Shown piece after piece: positions 42,140-49,084 of a stretch of 64,000 bases of DNA; position 1 is the stretch's first letter; each line of letters begins with the position of its first letter. This stretch comes from CAZHWT01 sp964536215. GTDB lineage: Bacteria; Patescibacteriota; CAZHWT01. The stretch is taken from assembly GCA_964536215.1 (NCBI GenBank), contig CAZHWT010000002.1, forward strand, positions 1 to 64,000, read 5' to 3'. The notes under the pieces were generated by a model, which saw only the letters and a list, made by a program, of their open reading frames with translations, did not search any database and was not told the origin of the DNA. The translations under genes were made by a program, and so were the position numbers.

Positions 42140-42610
42140 TTATGAAGAGGTTGCCATCTTGCTTGCCAAGGCAGACAAGAACGAGGTTGGCGTCGGCACT
42201 GATGCCATGTCCATCTGTTCTTGGGCATAGCGCACTACTACCCCGTTTAGAACAGCATCGCAGACTCTCAAGATCTGAATAACGGTTGCGTCCTCCAACA
42301 TGGACGCAGAGTCGCCTACATCAAGAAAACTTGTCAGGCAGCCTCGTTTGCGATCAAACGAAATCATTAAGATGGTGTGTGCGGATCTCAACGGTGAGAT
42401 AAAAACGGTGACGTAGTTAGACTGGTCCTTAACCGTCACGACGTTACCCGAGATGATGCCTGTGTTCTCACACCAAGCAAGACCACTTGAAGTTGGCATA
42501 ACAGTCCAGCCAACTTCTGAGCTGAAAAAATCGACGCCAGCCTGCTTGAGTGCGGTAGCTAAGTCTTGAGCTACGGGCGAAACAAATGCAACCGATGATG
42601 CAGCTTCCAT
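42140..42610 (-). CDS. Hypothetical protein, 156 aa
   Basis: An unrecognised soluble protein with an apparent beta-rich centre (GNVVTVKDQSNYVTVFISPL, then TILMISFDRKRGCLTSFLDVG) and a helical C-terminal tail shared with the 41865 protein. GGAG lies close before ATG 42610 (minus strand). It is divergent from the ubiquitin-like operon, the two promoters lying in a 228-bp spacer, so joint regulation is possible. Confidence 0.6.
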   Translation of the reverse strand: MEAASSVAFVSPVAQDLATALKQAGVDFFSSEVGWTVMPTSSGLAWCENTGIISGNVVTVKDQSNYVTVFISPLRSAHTILMISFDRKRGCLTSFLDVGDSASMLEDATVIQILRVCDAVLNGVVVRYAQEQMDMASVPTPTSFLSALASKMATSS

Positions 42611-42648
42611 TTTTCTTCTCTCCAATGCCTGCAATATTGCAGGATACA

Positions 42649-42677
42649 AATATACTACTATAGGTTACTAATGTCAA
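42649..42677 (-). promoter_or_regulatory. Promoter of the 42140 gene
   Basis: Minus strand TTGACA (42672-42677), 17-bp spacer, TATATT (42649-42654). On the plus strand, TATAAT at about 42720-42725 is the likely -10 of the divergent operon, giving it a leader of about 105 nt. Confidence 0.8.
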
Positions 42678-42838
42678 GTTGGAATTGGCTAACTTTTGCA
42701 TAGAACAAACAAGTATATCCTATAATATATTGATTATATAACTATAACGTGATATCATCAGCTCAGATTTTTACTCGCATCACAAATGCGACAAAAGTCT
42801 TGCCCTTTAACAACTTGTGTTTGTGCAGGAGCAATTCT

Positions 42839-43393
42839 ATGGTTAGACAGGTTAGCGCCAAGGTGGTGCCGCGTAAAAACGGCATTATTCTTCTTGGACA
42901 AGCTGGAGAGGTGAGTATTACAGCCACAATAACAGTTCGCGATCAACGCCGCATTTATCGACAGTCTATGGCAACGGTAAGAGGCTTAAGGGTCTTTGCC
43001 GCCGCCAAACTGATCACAGAAGCCGCTACAAACCGATTTCTCGTTGCGGTGCAGCAAGAATTGTATTGGGAAGGACGGCAGATTTGGTCCGTTATAGACC
43101 CACTGGTTGGTAGCCGGGCCATTTATTCTTACCCTGAGAAAGTTTTTTCTTTTCCCAGGGACATGAAATTAGATGGCGCTTGGGTATTGCAGTCCAGCAT
43201 TGCCGTAGTGAGCATGGAGTCATTGCCAGAGTTAGGCAGAGACAGATTTCTGCAGGCTCTGCAGTACAATCCGCTCGGTCGCATGGAGTGGTACATTTAC
43301 CACAACGAGCTCCTGGTGACGCCGACTGGTGAACGAAGGCCGGAAGTACCTCGCCCACGTCAAGATGTGGTCGTTGACATGAACGACATTTAG
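42839..43393 (+). CDS. Unknown first protein of the ubiquitin-like conjugation operon, 184 aa
   Basis: I do not recognise a domain. The N-terminal 70 residues alternate beta-like segments (KNGIILLGQAGEVSITATITV) with one helix (GLRVFAAAKLITEAA). The middle is beta-rich with a ERVFSF/KLDG-type loop, and the tail is Pro/Arg then acidic (RPRQDVVVDMNDI). Its place at the head of the operon is where modifiers or substrates often sit in related systems, so it is a candidate ubiquitin-like protein or target adaptor. No Gly-Gly terminus is present. AGGAG lies 7 nt before ATG 42839; the longer frame lacks a site. Confidence 0.55.
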   Translation: MVRQVSAKVVPRKNGIILLGQAGEVSITATITVRDQRRIYRQSMATVRGLRVFAAAKLITEAATNRFLVAVQQELYWEGRQIWSVIDPLVGSRAIYSYPEKVFSFPRDMKLDGAWVLQSSIAVVSMESLPELGRDRFLQALQYNPLGRMEWYIYHNELLVTPTGERRPEVPRPRQDVVVDMNDI

Positions 43394-43410
43394 CAAAGGT
43401 GGTGTCTGCT

Positions 43411-43950
43411 ATGCCATACCGTTGGTTTTCAACCTATCATGAGAACAATTGGAGTCCTCAACGGGGCTACAATGAGCTATTCGCCAAAGAAGTCCAGCAG
43501 GTCAGGGCATTCTTTTTCCTCGAACGAGTTTCGTTTGGGTTAGACCGGGGCGTAGGAAAATGGCGGAAATATAACCGTGATGGAACAACGTATTATGCTC
43601 GCGTCAGTCAGTTTGAGTGGGGTAAGCTTTCTAAACTGGTAAAGTTTGAGAGCCCTGAATTCAGATTGCAGCTCGAGCTATCCACGAAACAGCATCAATC
43701 AGGTGTCTTTTTTAAAAAAAGCCTGGTTTTAGTATTTCCAACCAATTACCCTCGGGCTCGGCCTGACTGCATCGTCGACTCTGCTCGATATCGCCAGCTC
43801 AGTGCATCCCACGATCATCACACATTTTCTAATGGTTGGATGTGTTTGACCAGCGATCAAAAACAATGGTCAGATGCATGCATGGCCGTAACGGCTATCA
43901 ACTGGGCCGTAGAGTGGATTCATTTTCACTATACGACCTTTGGATTTTAG
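43411..43950 (+). CDS. E2-like ubiquitin-conjugating-fold protein A
   Basis: A 179-aa protein with a UBC-type core. The landmark string FPTNYPRARPD corresponds to the FPxxYPxxxP loop of E2 enzymes. After it come a His-rich stretch (HDHHTFSNG) and the presumed catalytic Cys145 in GWMCL, where E2s have HPNI...GxICL. The N terminus (YRWFSTYHENNWSPQRGYNELF) and end (INWAVEWIHFHYTTFGF) are shared with the next gene, so the two are paralogues. E2s accept an activated modifier from an E1 as a thioester and pass it on. AAAGGTGG lies 8 nt before ATG 43411. It starts 17 bp after the upstream stop. Confidence 0.78.
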   Translation: MPYRWFSTYHENNWSPQRGYNELFAKEVQQVRAFFFLERVSFGLDRGVGKWRKYNRDGTTYYARVSQFEWGKLSKLVKFESPEFRLQLELSTKQHQSGVFFKKSLVLVFPTNYPRARPDCIVDSARYRQLSASHDHHTFSNGWMCLTSDQKQWSDACMAVTAINWAVEWIHFHYTTFGF

Positions 43951-43964
43951 AAAGGATGGCGGGA

Positions 43965-44555
43965 ATGCGCCACTGGTTTACAACCTACACCGGAGCTGAT
44001 TGGACGCCGCAACAATATGGCTATAACAGCCTATTTGCTGAGCATGTCCAGGTCATTCGCGATTATTATCGCCTCCGTAAACAGCGGCCAGGAGCAGAAA
44101 TTGGCACTGGATACCGGCGCCAATACTCTCTTCAGGGCAAAGATTGGTCAATCGAAATTACGCGGTTTAGTTGGGGCAAATATCGCCGAGTTGGGAACGA
44201 TTTAGTCGATAATGTTGGAGGCGACTACATCACCCCTCACTTGGAGTTGGAGTTTGTCATTTACGATAGCACCGGACAGGTATTCATTAGTGATATCCCG
44301 ATGGTGATCGAATTTGCGCCAGACTTCCCTGCCTCACCACCAAGGTTCCGATTGGATTCAGATCAGTATCGAGCCTTTAGTGGCACCGATGCCTCTCACC
44401 ACATCCATAAAGGTGGATGGATGTGCATTATGGGCGGGGGGTACAGCTCTCGCTATACTACTTCGGAATGGAATCCTGACGTCGACACTATTCTGGCCGG
44501 CCTTCACCGGGCATTTGACTGGATTGTGTGGCATCAGACCAAGTATGGATGGTGA
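43965..44555 (+). CDS. E2-like ubiquitin-conjugating-fold protein B
   Basis: A 196-aa paralogue of the preceding E2-like protein. It keeps FAPDFPASPPRF in place of the FPxxYPxxxP loop, a His pair (SHHIHKGG) and the presumed catalytic Cys154 in GWMCI. It then has an extra Gly/Ser/Tyr loop absent from copy A before the shared end (FDWIVWHQTKYGW). Both copies keep the Cys, so neither looks like an obviously dead variant; division of labour is plausible. AAAGG at 43951-43955 supports ATG 43965 over the overlapping ATG at 43956. It ends 5 bp before the JAMM gene start. Confidence 0.75.
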   Translation: MRHWFTTYTGADWTPQQYGYNSLFAEHVQVIRDYYRLRKQRPGAEIGTGYRRQYSLQGKDWSIEITRFSWGKYRRVGNDLVDNVGGDYITPHLELEFVIYDSTGQVFISDIPMVIEFAPDFPASPPRFRLDSDQYRAFSGTDASHHIHKGGWMCIMGGGYSSRYTTSEWNPDVDTILAGLHRAFDWIVWHQTKYGW

Positions 44556-44560
44556 CAACC

Positions 44561-45838
44561 ATGACCGACAACGCTGAAAAATCCACTCAGCAATCTGAAT
44601 CGACGCCTGCTGCGAATGAACAGGCATCAATACTGTCCCCAGAAACCGCGACACCGCCTCAGAAAAAGTTAAACTCGATCCTGGCCACCCTGAGAAAAAT
44701 ATTTTTCAATGGGTCCGAATCGAACACTGTATCTGAGGATGAACTGTTGGTTAAAGATCGAGCACCTCGCTCAGAGGAGTCGTCAGTAGTAATTGGGCCA
44801 ACATTAGCAGAGCTTCTGGATAAGGCTCAAAAGCCTCATTCGGAAACGCCCTCAGCACCGCGGCCAAAACGGTTCGTCATTCCGCGCGTCGAGATTACCG
44901 CTGAGGTTATGTGCGTGATGGCCCAGGAAGTCATAGACAATGCCCATCAAGAGACCTCGTGGGGACTATACGGTATCCGCGATAGTCGCGATCAGGTCGT
45001 TATCTGTGGGGTATTGCTGCCAGATCACACCGTCCGTCGTAGTGTTGGCAATACAATATTTGGTTCGCCAAGTTATGGTGAAGAGATACGCTGGCTGAAA
45101 GCCAGTTATGAGTTTCGCAAAAAGCATGGCCTCGTGCCGGCAGATACCGAGCTCGAGTTCCTGTTCAAGGGACACTCCCACCATACTCTAGGACTGCGGC
45201 GGTATTCTCCCACAGATATAGCATCCATTAAGGATGCAGTATCTAGTGGTTTAAGAATCGCCATTGGGCCATTGGCCAACATTGACCGATTAGACCGCAA
45301 AGCCGATATCCGCTCAAGTGGAGATCGTGGTGCACTGACTATTCAAACAGGCAATTCCGTTACCTTCCATTTTTATTACCTATCACAGATGATGGTTGAA
45401 AATGGTATACGGGAGCCTGTCCTGATTCAACCGCACATTCGTAACGATAACTCTGTTACTCCACCACCAAGTTGCTGGAAGTTCCGCAAAGCTGACCTCT
45501 TTAGTCGTCAGATATCGCGACTTGCATCACATGGCTGTACTGTAACAGAGCAGTGGGCTGGCCAAAAGGACGGTTCACTACGGATTGTACTGAAGTTGAC
45601 TCATCCTCATTGGGCAGGCGAGCTAAAAATTAGCACACCACACAATTTTCCCGATTCAGCCACGGAGATTACCCTCCCGGATGGCCAGAAACAATTGTTT
45701 GAGCCAATTTCTGGAGCGGCTAATCCAGGCCAACAATTTGACCTGCTCGATATTGTTGTCGAGCTAGAACGAGAAGGAGCATTGTATGACCATGCAGTTG
45801 TATCGGACTCAGGGAATCCTGGACCTAAGCCAAGTTAG
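44561..45838 (+). CDS. JAMM/JAB deubiquitinase-like protease with C-terminal E2/RWD-like domain
   Basis: A 425-aa protein. Residues 1-105 are disordered. A JAB/MPN domain follows (about 108-275) with Glu131 in ETSWGLYG and the metal motif H205-S-H207, S216, D219 (GHSHHTLGLRRYSPTD). The spacing is HxHx8Sx2D, one longer than the usual x7. The C-terminal 130 residues (KADLFSRQISRLASHG, then WAGELKISTPHNFPDSATEI) resemble a UBC/RWD fold lacking a Cys. JAMM enzymes cut isopeptide bonds or process modifier precursors. Its 3' end overlaps the E1 gene by 53 bp in another frame, which ties their translation together. Confidence 0.75.
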   Translation: MTDNAEKSTQQSESTPAANEQASILSPETATPPQKKLNSILATLRKIFFNGSESNTVSEDELLVKDRAPRSEESSVVIGPTLAELLDKAQKPHSETPSAPRPKRFVIPRVEITAEVMCVMAQEVIDNAHQETSWGLYGIRDSRDQVVICGVLLPDHTVRRSVGNTIFGSPSYGEEIRWLKASYEFRKKHGLVPADTELEFLFKGHSHHTLGLRRYSPTDIASIKDAVSSGLRIAIGPLANIDRLDRKADIRSSGDRGALTIQTGNSVTFHFYYLSQMMVENGIREPVLIQPHIRNDNSVTPPPSCWKFRKADLFSRQISRLASHGCTVTEQWAGQKDGSLRIVLKLTHPHWAGELKISTPHNFPDSATEITLPDGQKQLFEPISGAANPGQQFDLLDIVVELEREGALYDHAVVSDSGNPGPKPS

Positions 45839-46706
45839 GCAGCAAAAGCTGCTGGTGCTTGGTCTAGGTAGCGTCGGTTCGCTATGCGTAAGCAATCTAG
45901 CCTACCCATGGCGGCAAATTGTCCTAGCTGACCCAGACACTCTGGAGCCAGAGAACATTGAACGCCATCTGCTAGGCCACGACGGCAACATCGGTCAACC
46001 TAAGGTTGACGGTGTTAAGCGATGGCTCGTAGATCGGGGCATGCAGGAGCAAAATATTACCGCCTATCATGGTAATGCTCTTGACATTCTTGATCAGCAC
46101 ACAGACGCCGATCTGGTGCTCGTTGCAATTGACAAACGTCGTGTCCGCGATGCAATTAATGGCTGGTGTTATTCTCATCGAATCCCAGCTATGTATGGCG
46201 GCGTTTATCCTAAAGCCGTCGGTGGGCATATCATGGTTATACCGGATCCCCACCAAGCATGCTATCTGTGCGCCGAACACCTAATGGGTGGCGATACACA
46301 GGATAGCAAGGAGGTTAATTATGCTGTAGATATCACTCAAATTAAAGACGAGAGTGATATGGAGGCGGCTGTCGCTCTTCGCGCTCCAATCAATGCCATT
46401 GCCACTACCATGGCCAATCTGGCACTTGATTTTCTCAAAGGAAGTACGGTAGAATCCCAGGTATTCATTCAGGTGTTTGCCGAATGGGAAAATATCGTCA
46501 TGTTGCCTCATCAGCACCCGGTTGTCGAAGCTTCTTCGCACTATGCGGAGCAGCTAAAGAAGACCATGCTGATGCCAACAGAGGAGGTTCAAATTGACGG
46601 CCAATGGGCCGTTATAAATCGACGTAATACTACGGCTCAGTTGAGCTTGTATCGGTGGGCAAAGTGCCCGCTTCATCTTGCTCGTGTTGAGCTTGATCAA
46701 ATTTAG
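45786..46706 (+). CDS. E1-like adenylating enzyme (ThiF/MoeB/UBA superfamily)
   Basis: A 306-aa Rossmann-fold protein. GLGSVG (residues 26-31) binds ATP, Asp49 in LADPD binds ribose, Arg60 in ENIERH and Lys73 in GQPKVDGVKRW are the conserved catalytic pair, and Asp116 in VAIDKR fits the magnesium site. Cys128, Cys159 and Cys162 (CYLC) are candidate thioester or zinc residues. Such enzymes adenylate a modifier C terminus and hand it to an E2. GAAGGAG lies 6 nt before ATG 45786, inside the JAMM gene. It resembles neither CBASS Cap2 fusions (no E2 part) nor plain MoeB, because of its operon partners. Confidence 0.85.
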   Translation: MTMQLYRTQGILDLSQVRQQKLLVLGLGSVGSLCVSNLAYPWRQIVLADPDTLEPENIERHLLGHDGNIGQPKVDGVKRWLVDRGMQEQNITAYHGNALDILDQHTDADLVLVAIDKRRVRDAINGWCYSHRIPAMYGGVYPKAVGGHIMVIPDPHQACYLCAEHLMGGDTQDSKEVNYAVDITQIKDESDMEAAVALRAPINAIATTMANLALDFLKGSTVESQVFIQVFAEWENIVMLPHQHPVVEASSHYAEQLKKTMLMPTEEVQIDGQWAVINRRNTTAQLSLYRWAKCPLHLARVELDQI

Positions 46707-46719
46707 AAAGAGGACAGAC

Positions 46720-46947
46720 ATGGTTAGGGACTTTAGCGCTGAGAATGAAATTCCCGAAGTCGAAGTGATCGATCCGGGTGGAGCTCCGCAGGGGCTGGGG
46801 AACCGCTTCTTCGGCAATATTCCCGGTTTGGGAACGGTGCAACGGGCTATCCAGCCTGTTGAGATTGTCGACGACGAGGGAAGGCCGGCAATGATGCAGG
46901 ACGACGCTGGCATCCAGGCTGCTTCAAAGCGGCACACGTTTGCCTAA
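46720..46947 (+). CDS. Small last protein of the conjugation operon, 75 aa
   Basis: An acidic, Gly/Pro-rich protein (IPEVEVIDPGGAPQGLGNRFF, then VEIVDDEGRPAMMQDD) ending SKRHTFA. No beta-grasp fold is apparent and there is no C-terminal Gly, so it is not an obvious ubiquitin; it could still be a processed modifier (PGG at about 18-20 and GLG motifs exist internally) or a substrate. AAAGAGGA lies 5-6 nt before ATG 46720, 14 bp after the E1 stop. A strong terminator follows, closing the operon. Confidence 0.6.
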   Translation: MVRDFSAENEIPEVEVIDPGGAPQGLGNRFFGNIPGLGTVQRAIQPVEIVDDEGRPAMMQDDAGIQAASKRHTFA

Positions 46948-46969
46948 ATCACTGCCACTAGGTAGCAAC

Positions 46970-47006
46970 GCCCGAGGGATATTCTATATCCCCCGGGCAT
47001 TTTTTA
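46970..47006 (+). terminator. Terminator of the conjugation operon
   Basis: A long stem GCCCGAGGGATAT/ATATCCCCCGGGC with a short loop, followed by ATTTTTTA. Confidence 0.92.
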
Positions 47007-47011
47007 TGCAT

Positions 47012-47059
47012 AAAAAACCGGAGCAGCAGATACATTGACTGTATCCACCGTCTCCGGTT
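47012..47059 (-). terminator. Terminator after the 47068 gene
   Basis: The outer stem AACCGGAG/CTCCGGTT encloses GATAC/GTATC; TTTTTTATG follows on the minus strand. Confidence 0.88.
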
Positions 47060-47067
47060 ATATACTC

Positions 47068-48360
47068 CTATCCTCCCGCTCGAGATTGCTTAGCGGCCGT
47101 ATGGTGTTGCTCAGCCAGCAGCGCCACAAAGGAACGGCGCTCTTGAATGACTTTAACCTTGGCACTTAGGATAGCTGCGTCCATCTTTCCGCCGCCTAAG
47201 CTGATGTACTCCAGTCTTTCCTCCTCTTTCTGTAATTGTCGAAGCACGTCTTCCGGCATGTCGTAAATAAACATCAGGCAATATTCCCAGGTCTGATCAA
47301 AATCAACCTCGAGTTGAATCAAATCTGACTGGACTTTCTCGACCTGAGCTAAGAGAGTTGCCTTGCTATCTCGCACCATGCTCAACGACTGCTTGGCTTG
47401 CTGGATAATTATGTCAGCGTCCACCATGGCTTGGATAGCTTCTTGCCAGTTTTGCGCATCCATACTAATCTCGTGCTGCAGTTGTGGCAGACGGGACCAG
47501 CAGTGGTTTATGACTTCTACTGCTGCCTTGAATATCCGACGTGGTTCCTCAAGGCAAGAGTCTGCATAGATGTCGGCGATCTCATTGATAACCTGCTCAG
47601 TCTGAGGGATATCCTTCACCCGCGCATCAGTCACTTCAGCAATAAACTCGCCAAGCGCCTTTTCGGCCCGCCCCTTGAACTCCACAAGCTTTTTTATTTT
47701 GCGCCGCGTGGCTACGAGGTGCTTGTGGTATTGCTTAGCCAAATCGGCTGCCATAAAAGGGTTCTGGTTCTGCTCACGAATCGCCTGTTCTAGTAGGTCC
47801 TTAGTTCTCAGGCATTCCTGATAAAACGGCTGGACCTGGTATTGCTGTCGAGCCAGTTCGTTTAATTCGCCGACAGTCCTATGCAGCAAGTTCTCGGTTA
47901 CTCGAATAGCTGCTTTTACTTCAACATAAGCAGCAGACAAGTTCTGCATCGCTGCTATTTGCTGCTGCATTGAGGAAGCCAAATGGACAAAGTTAGTATG
48001 GAGTAGTGACGACTTTCTGATCACAGCTTCAAATTGGTATTTTGAAGTAACGCGCCCCTCATTCCACTCTTGTACGAACTGAGACCAGGAGGTCGCCAAT
48101 TCGTTATACCTGCGAAGACTGGCACTATACTCAGCCTCTCGCTGAGTAATCATTTCTGAATCGATTTGCAGTTGGGCCAGTTGATTCCAAGCGTCACGTA
48201 ATTGTGAGCATAATTGACGAACTTCACGCTCCTTAACTGGAACTGCAACTACTTGTCGTGTCGCAGTCTGACGAGCCTGATCAAAGGCTGACCAATTGGT
48301 CAGTCCGACCAGGATACCAATAAGCACTACTGCCACCAGTAGTGGAAGCCATATTGCCAT
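47068..48360 (-). CDS. Membrane-anchored coiled-coil protein, 430 aa
   Basis: One N-terminal membrane helix (residues 3-22) is followed by about 400 residues of long amphipathic helices rich in Gln, Glu and Leu (for example VREVRQLCSQLRDAWNQLAQ-type and KATLLAQVEKVQSDLIQLEV segments). The overall look is EzrA-like or SMC-rod-like, but no signature was found. It could scaffold a membrane-associated complex. AAGGAGG lies 6 nt before the ATG. It is convergent with the conjugation operon, with back-to-back terminators between them, so it is a separate unit. Confidence 0.6.
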   Translation of the reverse strand: MAIWLPLLVAVVLIGILVGLTNWSAFDQARQTATRQVVAVPVKEREVRQLCSQLRDAWNQLAQLQIDSEMITQREAEYSASLRRYNELATSWSQFVQEWNEGRVTSKYQFEAVIRKSSLLHTNFVHLASSMQQQIAAMQNLSAAYVEVKAAIRVTENLLHRTVGELNELARQQYQVQPFYQECLRTKDLLEQAIREQNQNPFMAADLAKQYHKHLVATRRKIKKLVEFKGRAEKALGEFIAEVTDARVKDIPQTEQVINEIADIYADSCLEEPRRIFKAAVEVINHCWSRLPQLQHEISMDAQNWQEAIQAMVDADIIIQQAKQSLSMVRDSKATLLAQVEKVQSDLIQLEVDFDQTWEYCLMFIYDMPEDVLRQLQKEEERLEYISLGGGKMDAAILSAKVKVIQERRSFVALLAEQHHTAAKQSRAGG

Positions 48361-48506
48361 TGAACACCTCCTTGGAAGGCAAGGCTAATCAACGTTGTAA
48401 ACGTGCTGAGGCTAATAAAAGGCTCAAACGGATTATATCACAAAATACATAATTATAGGGTTTATTTGAATCGATGAATTATATTTATTAATACTAAGAG
48501 TCTCAG

Positions 48507-48549
48507 TAAAAAATGGCTTCACTGGATATAGTTGTCCAGTGAAGCCATT
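48507..48549 (-). terminator. Terminator after the 48572 gene
   Basis: A 15-bp stem AATGGCTTCACTGGA/TCCAGTGAAGCCATT followed on the minus strand by TTTTTTACTG. Confidence 0.92.
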
Positions 48550-48571
48550 GGTGGTTAAGCAAGGCTAGCTA

Positions 48572-48739
48572 TTAGCTCTTCTTGCCACCGTTGTTGCCAC
48601 CCCCGCCCTTGAGCGAGTCGTGGTGATCTTTCTTTTTCTCAAAGTTTTTAGACTTTGAGGAGTCGTCGGCCTTTTTTTCTCGGTCTCCTGACTTTTTGTT
48701 GCCGAACGGGGTATAGTTGGGTTTAGGCTTGTTTGCCAT
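48572..48739 (-). CDS. Very small basic, disordered protein, 55 aa
   Basis: A Lys/Asp/Ser-rich protein (KKSGDREKKADDSSKSKNF) ending in a Gly/Asn-rich tail (GGGGNNGGKKS). There is no hydrophobic core. AGGAG lies 8 nt before ATG 48739 and TTGTGC-17-TACCAT is a possible promoter. It could bind nucleic acid; the Gly-rich tail near a conjugation operon is noted but is not diagnostic. Confidence 0.55.
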   Translation of the reverse strand: MANKPKPNYTPFGNKKSGDREKKADDSSKSKNFEKKKDHHDSLKGGGGNNGGKKS

Positions 48740-49084
48740 GCTCCATCTCCTGGAGTATGCGGCAGATACCGCGCAGTGCTCAGACTCCCTAAGCGAGGCT
48801 ATGGTACCACAATTATATGTAAAGCACAATAGTAAAACTAAAAGGTTACATTAGCGTAGCGGAAGCTGTTGTAGGAGTATAACGTCGTGGCTATGATCCG
48901 ACTAACAATTCTCACACTTATCTTTACCACAGAATATCTCACATGATTGCCGGTGCAAGCTTAAGTGTCGGTTAGTAAAAGTTTATACTAGTAGCTGTCA
49001 AAAGTATTGGACAGAAATTGGCAATGGAATAACGGTCATCTAGCCATGGAATGGCCTCCAGTTCAGATGCTATACTTGATTCTA
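48740..49084. other. Divergent spacer
   Basis: No gene was seen. It contains the promoter regions of the 48572 gene (left) and the 49085 gene (right; TATACT at 49071-49076). Confidence 0.45.

Noticed and set aside
46720..46947. 75-aa protein as a straightforward ubiquitin homologue
   Set aside because: No beta-grasp pattern, no hydrophobic core spacing and no terminal Gly; kept only as a positional candidate.
48572..48739. Basic Gly-rich 55-aa protein as modifier for the conjugation operon
   Set aside because: It is disordered, on the other strand, and in a separate transcription unit; the GGxxGG tail alone is not evidence.
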